A stretch of 64,000 nucleotides of DNA from UBA11222 sp049323435 (GCA_049323435.1 JBMOMX010000029.1:43900-107899), one strand, 5' to 3'. Counted from the stretch's first letter, positions 24,172-33,200 are shown. The notes: generated by a model not told the origin, from the letters alone. Program-made: numbers and translations.

Positions 24172-25905
24172 TTAGGCTGCGGATCTCAGATTATCGACGA
24201 TGTGTCCTACGGTTTCCCTGAGCTTTTCCGATTGGCTGAACAGAACCTCGCCCAAAGAGCTGACGCGTGAGACGGAAGCCCCGGTCTCGGCTGCCTTGAG
24301 TGTAACACTATCCACATTTGAAGCTGCCTTCTGGGTTCCGCTTGCCGCCTGCTGAATATTAAGGGAAATTTCTTTGGTTGCGTGGTTCTGCTGGTGCACG
24401 GCTTCGCGTACGCTGTGAGACACTTTGCTGACATTTTGCAATGCCTCAACAATCAGCTTCGCGGCGGATACCGTTTGGCTGGTGACGATGCGCATATCGT
24501 TAATCTGTATGGAAATTTCTTCTGTCGCCCTGGCCGTTTGTGTGGCCAGCGTCTTGACCTCATTGGCGACAACGGCAAAACCCTTTCCGGCCTCGCCGGC
24601 ACGCGCCGCCTCGATCGTGGCGTTCAGCGCCAGAAGATTGGTCTGGCTCGCGATATCGTTGATGAGCGACACTACATTGCCTATGCGATCCGCAGTTGCG
24701 GCCAGATTGTTTACGGTCGCCGCCGTATCGTCCGCATGTTTAACGGCGTTTCCTGTGGCTTCGCCGGAATAGCCGACCTGACGGCTGATTTCTTCTATGG
24801 CGGCCAGCAATTGCCCGGACGCATCGGCCACGCGTGAAATATGATTGGTTGCTTCTTTGGTTGAACTGCTTGCCGTACTTGCCTGCTCCGCGGTGTCCGT
24901 AGCAATATTCTCCATCAAATCGGCTTCCGCACGCATTTTCACGACAGCCTCTGCCAGTGTGACGGAAACCCCCATGACAGTTTCTTCCAGCTGCTCCGCA
25001 AGCCCGGACATGGTGCGCCTGCGCTGCTGTTCGTTTTCATCCCGCAGACGGGCCTGCTCCTCCTGCATCTGGGCGATGCGTGAAATATTGTCCCTGAATA
25101 TGCCTAATGAAGTGACGATAGCGCCCAGCTCATCGCCGCGCGCAAGCGCATTGATGCCGGCGCTCCCAATCACTTCGCCTTTGGCAAGGGCAAGCGTCAC
25201 CCCGGCAATTTGACCGATCGACCTGCTCGTCCCTGCTGCAACCAGCATTGCCACCAATGTGCTCAGCACAATGCCCGCCAGCGACAGCCCCAGCAATATC
25301 ATGTTCGCATTTCTGGCCGTTTCCGCGCCAGCGCTGGCCTCATTTCCGGAACCCAGAACAATTTCCCCGATCAGCCGGTCAATAAGCATGGGCAGGTTTT
25401 TGAATTTTTCGTCAAACTGCGCCAGAAGCACTATGGCGCCGCTATAATCTTTTTCTACCATCAAGGATATTTCATCGATTCCCGCTTTGAATGATTTCAC
25501 CTCCGCTTTCACCGCGTTTATCTGAGCGGCTTTATTCTCATTCTGTAATTTGTACGCTTCCAGAATTGTAAACTGTTCTTCCAGACGGCTGGATATCAGC
25601 ATAACATCAACCGCTGCCTCGGCCGTTTTGCTGGCATTTTCCGGCTGGAGCACCAGAATGTGAAACAGGGCGCTGCTCGCGTCGCGCATAGCCGAGGAGA
25701 CGCCCATCAATTCAACCGCACCCGGAAAATCTTTTTTTGCTATCCTGTGAGTGAGCTCCAGCTGCCCGGTCAGCGAGGCACGCGAAAATAATGCAATGGC
25801 GCAGATGACAAGTATCGCCACCCCTGAAGGGAGTCCGATCTTGAGATAAAAGGGCCAATTCGAAATGGATAAACGCTTTATCATATTGAACATCTGGATC
25901 CCCAT
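24172..25905 (-). CDS. Methyl-accepting chemotaxis protein
   Basis: 577 aa transmembrane receptor. TM1 is at about 22-42 and TM2 (MILLGLSLAGIVLSTLVAMLVAAG) at about 200-223, enclosing a periplasmic all-helical sensor of about 150 residues resembling a four-helix bundle. A HAMP domain follows, then a signalling domain with the conserved hairpin tip IASQTNLLALNATIEAARAGEAGKGFAVVANEVKTLA near 430. No CheW/CheR-binding pentapeptide is obvious at the end. ATGs at 25905, 25893 and 25884 are all possible starts. Base composition is lower in GC than the flanking genes, and the gene lies inside the segment bracketed by the 28-bp murI repeat. No che genes are nearby. Confidence 0.93.
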   Translation of the reverse strand: MGIQMFNMIKRLSISNWPFYLKIGLPSGVAILVICAIALFSRASLTGQLELTHRIAKKDFPGAVELMGVSSAMRDASSALFHILVLQPENASKTAEAAVDVMLISSRLEEQFTILEAYKLQNENKAAQINAVKAEVKSFKAGIDEISLMVEKDYSGAIVLLAQFDEKFKNLPMLIDRLIGEIVLGSGNEASAGAETARNANMILLGLSLAGIVLSTLVAMLVAAGTSRSIGQIAGVTLALAKGEVIGSAGINALARGDELGAIVTSLGIFRDNISRIAQMQEEQARLRDENEQQRRRTMSGLAEQLEETVMGVSVTLAEAVVKMRAEADLMENIATDTAEQASTASSSTKEATNHISRVADASGQLLAAIEEISRQVGYSGEATGNAVKHADDTAATVNNLAATADRIGNVVSLINDIASQTNLLALNATIEAARAGEAGKGFAVVANEVKTLATQTARATEEISIQINDMRIVTSQTVSAAKLIVEALQNVSKVSHSVREAVHQQNHATKEISLNIQQAASGTQKAASNVDSVTLKAAETGASVSRVSSLGEVLFSQSEKLRETVGHIVDNLRSAA

Positions 25906-26160
25906 TTTCCATTTCAAGATTCATGCGATAGCAGCGGCAAAATAAAATGAAATGATTAAGCGCCGATTGAGGATTTCTGGTGCGCCTCACTTGGCGGGAA
26001 TCTCTGCCGCTGCTTTTTTCGCGGAATTCAGCGAAAAAATCTGCCAAGACATTTTTTGTAATCGTATTGTAAAAAAAATTTCATAAAACGAAATTTCGCG
26101 AAAATATGACTTCTTTCAGTACACTGAAAAATGCGGGCAAGGATGCGCAAGCGCCATTAC

Positions 26161-26188
26161 CGGCGCGCCCATCGCACCCGGCAGGGTC
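26161..26188 (+). repeat. 28-bp direct repeat, right copy
   Basis: Identical to 23845-23872. In the murI frame it is followed at once by TAA (26189-26191), as if this were the original end of murI. It lies just beyond the truA stop. Confidence 0.8.
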
Positions 26189-26200
26189 TAAAAGCCCCGG

Positions 26201-26947
26201 TTAAAGCGGATAGTCCACGCGCATCAGGCAGAGGCCGTGCGGCGGGGCGACGGGGCCGCAGGCGGCGCGGTCTTTTGCGGCTAATATCTGCGCCATATGG
26301 CTGGGGGGCCAGGCGCCTTCGCCGACACGTTTCAGGCTGCCGGTGATGGACCGGATCTGATGGTGCAGAAAGGATCGGGCTTCGGCCTCAATCACGATGC
26401 TATCGCCCGCGCGTTTCACCTGTAACAGATCGAGGGTGCGTAACGGCGATCTGGCCTGGCATTGCGCGGCGCGGAAGGTGGTAAAATCATGCTTGCCGGT
26501 CAGATGCTGCGCCGCCTCCTGCATGGTGCCGGCATCCAGCCTGTGCGGCACATGCCAGACCTGGCTGCGGGCCAGTGCCGGCGGGGCGCGCCGGTTCAGT
26601 ATTTCATAGCGATAAACGCGTTTGATGGCGTCAAAGCGCGCATGAAAATCCAAGGCGGCATGTTGCACCTGTAATATGCTGACCGGGGCGGGGCGCAAAT
26701 GCGCGTTCAGCGCATCGCGCAGCCTGTCCGGTGATGCGGGCTTTGTCAGATCACAATGCGCCACCTGGCCCATTGCATGTACGCCCGCATCGGTGCGCCC
26801 GGCCGCATGCACTGTGACCTGCTCGCCGCAAAAGCGGAATATCGCCGCTTCGATTGCGCCTTGTACGGAGGGTCCATTGTTCTGGCGCTGCCAGCCGGCA
26901 AAGGGCCCGCCATCATATTCGATCAATAATTTATAGCGCTCAGTCAA
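26201..26947 (-). CDS. truA: tRNA pseudouridine(38-40) synthase
   Basis: 248 aa. It converts U38-U40 in tRNA anticodon arms to pseudouridine. The catalytic aspartate is in GRTDAGVHA near 53. Other family marks are YDGGPFAGWQRQ near 11, RYEILNRRAPPALA and SFLHHQIRSITGSL. A TTG at 26947 is chosen as the start: it sits just before the conserved domain (TERYKLLIEYDGG) and overlaps the fmt stop by 8 nt. The long upstream extension in this frame only shadows fmt. It forms an operon def-fmt-truA. Confidence 0.94.
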   Translation of the reverse strand: MTERYKLLIEYDGGPFAGWQRQNNGPSVQGAIEAAIFRFCGEQVTVHAAGRTDAGVHAMGQVAHCDLTKPASPDRLRDALNAHLRPAPVSILQVQHAALDFHARFDAIKRVYRYEILNRRAPPALARSQVWHVPHRLDAGTMQEAAQHLTGKHDFTTFRAAQCQARSPLRTLDLLQVKRAGDSIVIEAEARSFLHHQIRSITGSLKRVGEGAWPPSHMAQILAAKDRAACGPVAPPHGLCLMRVDYPL

Positions 26948-27866
26948 GCAGTAAACCCGCCGGCAGGGCAAAGCCGCGCAGAAACGATGCCGCGTCAGAC
27001 GGCGCCTTGCCCTCACGCTGCACCTGCAAAATGCGCAGCGCGCCCGCACCGCAGGCAATGGTAAGCTGGTCATCCAGCACCGTGCCCGCCGGACCCGCGC
27101 CCGCCACCGGCGATGCGCGCAATATCTTGATGCGAATATCCCCGCCATTTTGCCGCGCGCTGAACCAGGCGCCCGGCGCGGGCGTCAGTCCGCGTATATG
27201 GCAATCCAGTTGCCGCGCCGTGCGCCGCCAGTCAATGCGCGCTTCATCCTTGCTGATCTTGGCGGCATAGGTGACGCCGCTTTCGGGTTGCGCGCGCGGC
27301 CTCAGCGAACCCGCTGCAATCGCATCAAGCGCCTGTACCATCAGGTCTGCACCCAATTGGCTCAGCCGCATATGCAGCAGACCGGACGTATCTTCGGGGC
27401 CGATGGCGCAGCGCGCCGATAACAGCATTGGCCCGGTGTCCAGCCCAGCATCCATCTGCATAATGGTCACGCCGGTTTCAGCATCGCCAGCCATGATGGC
27501 GCGCTGAATGGGGGCCGCCCCCCGCCAGCGCGGCAATAGCGAGGCATGCACATTAAAACAGCCAAGCCGCGGGGCCTGCAAAATCGCCAGCGGCAAAATC
27601 AGGCCGTAAGCCACGACAACAGCCCCATCCAGATCAAGCGCGCGAAAGGCGTCCTGCGCTTCTGCCCCATTCAGCCGGGCGGGCGTGCGCACCTCAATGC
27701 CTTGGGATTGCGCAAACAGATGCACGGGGGATCTGGTTTCTTTCATGCCGCGCCCGCTGGCGCGTGGCGGCTGGGAATAGACGGCAGCGATCTGGTGCCC
27801 TGCTGTCAGCAGCGCTTTCAGACAGGGTACGGAAAATTCCGGGGTTCCCATAAAGGCTAAACGCAT
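26940..27866 (-). CDS. fmt: Methionyl-tRNA formyltransferase
   Basis: 308 aa. It formylates Met-tRNA(fMet) using 10-formyltetrahydrofolate. The N-terminus MRLAFMGTPEFSVP, the catalytic NVHASLLPRWRGAAPIQ near 100-115 (Asn-His and the later Asp in MDAGLDTGP) and the C-terminal OB-fold domain are complete. It lies 33 nt after def and overlaps truA, so the three are one translation-maturation operon. Confidence 0.97.
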   Translation of the reverse strand: MRLAFMGTPEFSVPCLKALLTAGHQIAAVYSQPPRASGRGMKETRSPVHLFAQSQGIEVRTPARLNGAEAQDAFRALDLDGAVVVAYGLILPLAILQAPRLGCFNVHASLLPRWRGAAPIQRAIMAGDAETGVTIMQMDAGLDTGPMLLSARCAIGPEDTSGLLHMRLSQLGADLMVQALDAIAAGSLRPRAQPESGVTYAAKISKDEARIDWRRTARQLDCHIRGLTPAPGAWFSARQNGGDIRIKILRASPVAGAGPAGTVLDDQLTIACGAGALRILQVQREGKAPSDAASFLRGFALPAGLLLD

Positions 27867-27899
27867 GGATGGAACTTTCAGTTAAAAAGGCAGACGCGC

Positions 27900-28427
27900 C
27901 TAAGCGCCGGCGGCCTGACGGCGGGCTTTCTGCAGCTTGCGCAAAATCGCATCGCGTTTCAGGCGCGACAGATGATCAACGAACAGCACCCCTTCCAGAT
28001 GGTCAATCTCATGCTGGATGCAGACGGCAAACAGGTCTTGCGCCAGTTCCTCGCGGGCTTTGCCATGATAATCCAGATAACGCAGCCTGACCGAAGCGGG
28101 CCGTTCCACATCATCGAAAAATTCCGGAAACGACAGGCAGCCTTCTGAAAAAACCGTTACTTCCTCTGCGCGCCAGATGATTTCCGGATTGATGAAAAAG
28201 CGCGGCTGCGGGGCTTCGCCATCCCGGGCCAGATCCATTACGATAATGCGTTTGGGGACATTAACCTGAATCGCGGCCAGCCCGATGCCGGGCGCCGCAT
28301 ACATGGTTTCCAGCATGTCGTCCATCAGCGCGCGCACGCCATCATCCACCGTCTCAACCGGTTTCGAGACCGTTTTCAGGCGCGCATCGGGGGCGATCAC
28401 TATGGGTAAAAGTGCCATGACAGGCAT
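27900..28427 (-). CDS. def: Peptide deformylase
   Basis: 175 aa. It removes the N-formyl group from nascent proteins. The three motifs are present: GIGLAAIQV near 47, EGCLSFPE near 96 (cysteine ligand) and QHEIDHLEG near 138 (two histidine ligands and the catalytic Glu). ATGs at 28427 and 28418 are both possible; the shorter form (MALLPIVIAPD) looks like most family members. It is the first gene of def-fmt-truA. The divergence from the usual GIGLAAPQ to GIGLAAIQ is seen in other bacteria. Confidence 0.96.
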   Translation of the reverse strand: MPVMALLPIVIAPDARLKTVSKPVETVDDGVRALMDDMLETMYAAPGIGLAAIQVNVPKRIIVMDLARDGEAPQPRFFINPEIIWRAEEVTVFSEGCLSFPEFFDDVERPASVRLRYLDYHGKAREELAQDLFAVCIQHEIDHLEGVLFVDHLSRLKRDAILRKLQKARRQAAGA

Positions 28428-28469
28428 GACATATGGCCTAAGCGGCGGATCGTCAAGGCGGCAGGTATA

Positions 28470-29924
28470 TCAATCAGCTTCTTCGCTGCCGGATATTTCG
28501 GTAACGGATGGCGCCCCCAAAAGCACCTGTGCCTGCATTTGCTCTGGTTCCGCGACCAGCCTCAAGGAACGGGCGACGGCGCGATGACGGACATTAACGT
28601 CATCCACAGTCTTGGCGGCTTCTTCAAGCTTCTTTTTGACCCTGTCGAGAACATCGCTATATTTGTTAAACTCGGTCTTTACCTTTCCAAGAATTTCCCA
28701 GACCTCACTCGACCGGCGCTGCACCGCAAGGGTCCGAAATCCCATCTGGAGCGCGTTCAGAAGGGCATTAAGTGTGGTAGGCCCTGCGATAACAACACGG
28801 GACTCATTCTGAATCTGTTCCGCCAGCCCCGGCCGCCGTAAAATCTCGGCGTATAGCCCTTCGGTTGGCAAAAACAAAAATGCGAAATCAGTTGTATGCG
28901 GCGGATTGAGATATTTGTCGCGAATATCTTTTGCCGCTTTTTTGATCCTGATATCCAGGGCCTTTGCCGCCATCTCAACGGCTTCCGCATCACCGCGCTC
29001 CGAAGCCTCTACAAGCCGCTCATAATCTTCTCTCGGGAATTTGGCGTCGATCGGCAGCAAAACTTCCTGATCATTGGGGCCCTGACCGGGAAGCCGGATA
29101 GCAAACTCCACCCGCTCGGCAGAGCCGGGGCGAGTCGCATAATTGGTGTGATATTGTTCAGGAGAAAACACCTGGGCCAGAAGGTTGGCAAGCTGTGTCT
29201 CCCCCCAGGTGCCCCGCACTTTTACGTTGGTAAGAACTTTTTTCAGATCCCCTACGCCTGTGGCAAGGGTCTGCATTTCCCCCAGACCTTTGTGAACGGC
29301 CTCAAGACGCTCACTGACTAGTTGAAAGGATTCTCCCAGACGTTTTTCTAGTGTGCCCTGTAGCTTTTCATCGACAGTGACACGCATTTGTTCGAGCTTT
29401 TCGGTGTTTTCATTGCGGAGCTTCTCCAGAGCCTGAAAGTTTGTTTCACTTAATGCCGTCAAACGATTCTCTATGGTGTTTCGATTTGCCTCAAGCCGCG
29501 TTTCCAGCATGTTAGTCATGCCGGTTAGCTTGACACCAACATCATCCAATCTTTCTTTTTGAGCCTTGGACAGTTCGTTTGATGATTCACGCAGTTCCAG
29601 ACTGGCTTTGTTAAGTGCGGTTACAATTTCGCCGCGAATGGCCGTCATGGCCTGCGACATTTCAGTGCGTGAATCGGTCAGAGCCTTAGTCACTTCACCG
29701 CGCAGCAGGCGGCCACGTTCATCGGCTCCGCTTCGGGCCTGCTCTCCATCTTCACGAACCACGCGATCCAGCCGCTCGACATCGCCCTTGATCGCCTGTA
29801 GCCGCTCCAAGACCGGGTTCAAGTCGGCAGCTTCACCAGCAGCCTTAGGCCAAAATGCAATGCGAACTGTGAGTGCCAGGTTAACTGCTAAAACAACGAG
29901 TGCAGATAGAAGAATCATTTCCAT
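28470..29924 (-). CDS. rmuC: RmuC family DNA recombination protein
   Basis: 484 aa. An N-terminal membrane helix (MEMILLSALVVLAVNLALTV) is followed by a long coiled coil (about 35-225) and a C-terminal RmuC nuclease-like domain (about 235-450, with VRGTWGETQLANLL, LPIDAKFPREDYERL and FLFLPTEGLYAEI). The PD-(D/E)XK-like core and limits on DNA inversions are known for E. coli RmuC. It ends with an acidic tail. Base composition looks lower in GC than its neighbours. It is transcribed toward def, 42 nt upstream of it, so may belong to that operon. Confidence 0.94.
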   Translation of the reverse strand: MEMILLSALVVLAVNLALTVRIAFWPKAAGEAADLNPVLERLQAIKGDVERLDRVVREDGEQARSGADERGRLLRGEVTKALTDSRTEMSQAMTAIRGEIVTALNKASLELRESSNELSKAQKERLDDVGVKLTGMTNMLETRLEANRNTIENRLTALSETNFQALEKLRNENTEKLEQMRVTVDEKLQGTLEKRLGESFQLVSERLEAVHKGLGEMQTLATGVGDLKKVLTNVKVRGTWGETQLANLLAQVFSPEQYHTNYATRPGSAERVEFAIRLPGQGPNDQEVLLPIDAKFPREDYERLVEASERGDAEAVEMAAKALDIRIKKAAKDIRDKYLNPPHTTDFAFLFLPTEGLYAEILRRPGLAEQIQNESRVVIAGPTTLNALLNALQMGFRTLAVQRRSSEVWEILGKVKTEFNKYSDVLDRVKKKLEEAAKTVDDVNVRHRAVARSLRLVAEPEQMQAQVLLGAPSVTEISGSEEAD

Positions 29925-30238
29925 GATTATGTATCTCGTTCTTCCAGACAGGAGGTTGAAGCGGCAGTTTGAGCCAGCACTGCGAATCAGATTATAGCCT
30001 GTATTGGCCTATGTTTTGGTTATCTTGAATCCCTTAATCCACATTGTTATTGCCCGCCCCGTCCGGGCAATCCAGCGCCATACTGCCTATCGGCAGTGTG
30101 ACGGCGCGCACATTGCTGGCGGATTAACCAGTTTCCTTAAAAAATTGCTAACTCCGCTGTGATATTCATCGCAGGCATAATGGCCCGCAAGCCCTTAACT
30201 ATGCTCAAGCCCCCGATGGTTTTGCAGAGGAACAGGCG
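29925..30238. other. Intergenic region between rmuC and a small gene
   Basis: About 310 bp with no recognisable gene, RNA or repeat. It should hold the divergent promoters of rmuC and the small open frame at 30239. A GGCAGTGTGACGGC/CGCCATACTGCC region near 30078-30105 can form an imperfect hairpin. Confidence 0.4.
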
Positions 30239-30328
30239 ATGGAAAGCACATCACGCGCATCAAAGGGCGTCTGGAGCATTGCGATGTTATTTGTCGCGGC
30301 GCTGGCGATAGTGTCCCTGCTCACATAA
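30239..30328 (+). CDS. Predicted 29-aa small membrane protein
   Basis: 29 codons beginning ATG GAA AGC and ending TAA. AGAGGAA stands 7 nt upstream of the ATG. After nine polar and basic residues (MESTSRASK) comes a single hydrophobic helix of about 18 residues (VWSIAMLFVAALAIVSLL). This is the shape of single-helix regulators that bind larger membrane complexes. No family is recognised. It is convergent with recR. The evidence is the ribosome site and the clean amphipathic layout only. Confidence 0.5.
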   Translation: MESTSRASKGVWSIAMLFVAALAIVSLLT

Positions 30329-30378
30329 GCCCTGAAGCCGGCGGATATTGCGGCCCTCAGGGCGCTGCTCTCAGAGCG

Positions 30379-30984
30379 CTAAAAATCCCGCCGGTCGCGC
30401 ATGGCGGCTGCCAGGGTGCCGTCATCCAGATAATCCAGTTCGCCGCCGACCGGCACGCCATGCGCCAGGCCCGAAATGCGCAGGCCGGGGCGCGCCAGCC
30501 GGTCATTCAGATAATGCAGGGTGGTTTGCCCATCGACGGTGGCGTTCAGCGCCAGCACCACTTCGCCGACCTGGCCGCTGCTGATGCGCGCCAGCAATCC
30601 GGCGATGTGCAATTCCTCCGGCCCGACGCCATCCAGCGCCGACAAGGTGCCGCCCAGCACATGATAAAGACCGGGAAAGGCGCCCGCCCGTTCCAGCGCC
30701 CACAGATCGCTGACCTGTTCCACCACACAGATACGGCTGCGGTCGCGGCGCGGATCGGTGCAGATCGCGCACGGGTCGATACTGTCCAGATTATAGCACA
30801 TCTGGCAGGGGCTGATTTTTTCGGCTGCATCGGACATCGCGCAGGATAGCGGGCGCAGCAGGCTTTCCTTGCGTTCGATCAGATACAGCGCCGCGCGCCG
30901 CGCCGAACGCGGGCCAAGGCCGGGCAGCTTGGCCAGCAGGGTAATCAGGCGGGAAATTTCCGCTCCCGTTGGGTCGTTACGCAT
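30379..30984 (-). CDS. recR: Recombination protein RecR
   Basis: 201 aa. RecR acts with RecO/RecF to load RecA at gaps. Visible are the helix-hairpin-helix LAKLPGLGPRSARRAALYL near 17-35, a four-cysteine zinc finger (CQMC near 57, CAIC near 70), the Toprim motif VVEQVSDLWALE near 85, and the C-terminal Walker-B-like GLAHGVPVGGELDYLDDGTL. The ATG at 30984 overlaps the ybaB stop by one base (TGATG). It is the last gene of dnaX-ybaB-recR. Confidence 0.97.
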   Translation of the reverse strand: MRNDPTGAEISRLITLLAKLPGLGPRSARRAALYLIERKESLLRPLSCAMSDAAEKISPCQMCYNLDSIDPCAICTDPRRDRSRICVVEQVSDLWALERAGAFPGLYHVLGGTLSALDGVGPEELHIAGLLARISSGQVGEVVLALNATVDGQTTLHYLNDRLARPGLRISGLAHGVPVGGELDYLDDGTLAAAMRDRRDF

Positions 30985-31307
30985 CAAAATGGCAACTTGA
31001 ATCCGGGCGGCAAACTTATGCCGCCGGTGAGTTTGGACATTTCTTCCTGCACTTTGGCATCCAGCCGGGACTTGGCGTCATTATACGCGGCCATGATCAG
31101 GTCTTCGAGAATTTCACTTTCCTCGGGCCGTAACAGGCCGGGGTCAATTTCCACTTTCTGCATCATATTTTTGCCGTTCAATGTGACAGCCACCATGCCG
31201 CCGCCGGATATGCCGCGCATTTCCAGCTTCTCCAGCTTTGCCTGCATCTCGCCCATGCGCGACTGCATTTCCTGCGCCTGTTTGAACAGCTTGCCCATGT
31301 CTTTCAT
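30984..31307 (-). CDS. YbaB/EbfC family nucleoid-associated protein
   Basis: 107 aa. It is a small DNA-binding tweezer-like dimer. MGKLFKQAQEMQSRMGEMQAKLEKLE forms the long helix, followed by the GGGMVAVTLNGKNMMQKVEID beta sheet. The ATG at 31307 has GGAGAG 7 nt upstream and overlaps the dnaX stop by ATGA; an upstream extension lies inside dnaX. The dnaX-ybaB-recR order is widely conserved and points to a role in DNA replication or repair. Confidence 0.95.
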   Translation of the reverse strand: MKDMGKLFKQAQEMQSRMGEMQAKLEKLEMRGISGGGMVAVTLNGKNMMQKVEIDPGLLRPEESEILEDLIMAAYNDAKSRLDAKVQEEMSKLTGGISLPPGFKLPF

Positions 31308-33073
31308 TTGTTCTCTCCTGTGTCCCGTACCGCGACAATTTCGGCGCCGGGGAAAATTTTCAGGGCCTCCTGCACCAGCGGATCGCACAATGCCTCGGCC
31401 TCGCGCCGTTGTGCGGCGCTCAGATTTTGTTCATCCATGCTGGGCGCACCGCCTGCATTGCTGAGGCTGACAATCCAGCGTATGCCGGTCCATTGGTGCA
31501 GCCGCTCCATCAATTGCGCGGCAAGCTGCGGCTGGGCTGCGGGACCGGGACGAAATTCAATGCGGCCGGTCTCAAAATGCACCAGATGCACATCCCGGCT
31601 CAGCGCCGTTTGTAATTTGATGTCACGGTGATGCGCGGCAAGGCTGACGACATCGGCAAAATTTTGCGGCAGGGGTTTGGCCGCCATGCTGGTTGCAGAT
31701 ATTTCCTGCGGCATGGCTTGCGCCAGAATCGCCTGCGCCCCGCCGCCGCCGCCGCCGGGGCGCGGGACCGGCAGTGACGGCTGGGAACCGGAACCAGCCG
31801 GATTTGTACGCAGACGTTCGATCAGATCGGCTGGGCTTGGCAGGTCGGCGGCATAACCCAGCCGGATCAGCACCATTTCGGCTGCCGCCAGACTATGCTC
31901 GGCCTCGCGGGTCTCGGACAGGCCTTTCAACAGCATCTGCCAGGCCCGTGTCAGTACCGGCACACTCAGTTTTTGCGCCATGTCACGGCCGCGATGGCGT
32001 TCGGTTTCAGGCAGACCCAAATCTTCTGCGGCGGCCGCGGCTATTTTGATGCGGGTCAGCCAATGCGTGATGTCGAGCATATCCTGCAACACGGCCGCGG
32101 GATCGGCGCCAGTGTCATATTGCGCCTGCAATTCAGCCAGCGCGGCAGGCAGATCACCGCGCAGCACATGTTCCAGCAGATCAAACACCCGGCCGCGGTC
32201 GGCAAGGCCCAGCATGTCGCGCACCTGCGCCTCGGAGACAGTGCCCGCGCCATGCGCAATCGCCTGATCCAGCAGGCTGAGCGCATCACGCACCGACCCC
32301 TCGGCGGCGCGCGCAATCAGACCCAGCGCGCCTTCCGACAAAGTGCAGTTTTCCAGTGCGGCGATGCGCCCCAGATGCGCGCTCAGTTCCGCCACACTGA
32401 CCCGGCGCAGATCAAAACGCTGGCAGCGGGACAGCACGGTAACCGGCAGCTTGCGGATTTCGGTGGTGGCGAAAATAAAGATCACATGCGGCGGCGGCTC
32501 CTCCAGCGTTTTCAGCAAGCCGTTAAACGCCGCCGTGGACAGCATATGCACTTCGTCAATGATATAGATTTTATAGCGCGCACTGACCGGGCGATAGCGC
32601 ACACTCTCGATGATTTCGCGGATATCGCCGATGCCGGTGCGCGATGCGGCGTCCATTTCGATCACATCGACATGGCGCGATTCGGCAATGGCGGCGCAAT
32701 GTATGCCTTCACCTGGGGGCTGGATGCTGGGGCCGGATTTGCCATCCGCGGTTTCGTAATTCAGGCACCGCGCCAGAATGCGCGCCGTCGTGGTTTTGCC
32801 CACGCCGCGCACGCCCGTAAGAATGAAGGCATGCGCCAGACGCCCGCTGTCAATGGCGTTGCTGAGCGTGCGCACCATGGCTTCCTGGCCGATCAGCTCT
32901 GCAAAGCTGCGTGGCCGGTATTTGCGCGCCAGCACCCGGTATGCGGGCGCCGTGTCAGCCTGTAGTACAGATCCGCCGCCCTCCAGCCCAAAAGCCGGTT
33001 CGTCTTCTGTGGGGCCGGATTCTGTGGGGCCAGAAAGTGCCGTTTCATCCATTGCTGCGGGCCAGCCGTCCAT
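31304..33073 (-). CDS. dnaX: DNA polymerase III subunit gamma/tau
   Basis: 589 aa clamp-loader ATPase. An acidic N-terminal extension of about 45 residues precedes VLARKYRPRSFAELIGQ. Walker A is GVRGVGKTT near 88, Walker B IIDEVHMLS near 175, and SRC sensor VLSRCQRFDLRR near 215. The zinc module normally has four cysteines; here the region near 105-130 keeps only two scattered ones (CLNYE and IHCAAI), so zinc binding is probably lost. The C-terminal tau region is present. It lies downstream of the SRP RNA and upstream of ybaB-recR. Confidence 0.96.
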   Translation of the reverse strand: MDGWPAAMDETALSGPTESGPTEDEPAFGLEGGGSVLQADTAPAYRVLARKYRPRSFAELIGQEAMVRTLSNAIDSGRLAHAFILTGVRGVGKTTTARILARCLNYETADGKSGPSIQPPGEGIHCAAIAESRHVDVIEMDAASRTGIGDIREIIESVRYRPVSARYKIYIIDEVHMLSTAAFNGLLKTLEEPPPHVIFIFATTEIRKLPVTVLSRCQRFDLRRVSVAELSAHLGRIAALENCTLSEGALGLIARAAEGSVRDALSLLDQAIAHGAGTVSEAQVRDMLGLADRGRVFDLLEHVLRGDLPAALAELQAQYDTGADPAAVLQDMLDITHWLTRIKIAAAAAEDLGLPETERHRGRDMAQKLSVPVLTRAWQMLLKGLSETREAEHSLAAAEMVLIRLGYAADLPSPADLIERLRTNPAGSGSQPSLPVPRPGGGGGGAQAILAQAMPQEISATSMAAKPLPQNFADVVSLAAHHRDIKLQTALSRDVHLVHFETGRIEFRPGPAAQPQLAAQLMERLHQWTGIRWIVSLSNAGGAPSMDEQNLSAAQRREAEALCDPLVQEALKIFPGAEIVAVRDTGENK

Positions 33074-33097
33074 ATCGGGTGGGGTGAGGCGGAAAAG

Positions 33098-33195
33098 GTG
33101 GGAGACTGAACGGCGACGCGCAACGAATCCGTTACGGCTGCTTCCTTCCGGACCTGACCGGGTTGGCGGGAATTACGCCCACCGCCAGCCTCCCG
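33098..33195 (-). ncRNA. ffs: Signal recognition particle RNA (small bacterial, 4.5S type)
   Basis: The minus strand contains the universal SRP core GGTCAGGTCCGGAAGGAAGC followed by AGCC, with the GGAA tetraloop and the asymmetric loop that bind Ffh. The ends pair (GGGAG near 33195 with CTCCC near 33100), giving about 98 nt. It is transcribed toward dnaX, 25 nt before the dnaX start, an arrangement common in alphaproteobacteria. Exact ends are estimated from the pairing and the -10 box. Confidence 0.93.
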
Positions 33196-33200
33196 CAGAC

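Noticed and set aside
26948..27148. N-terminal extension of truA
   Set aside because: The extra 67 residues are Arg/Cys-rich and lie inside fmt; the TruA domain starts at the TTG at 26947.
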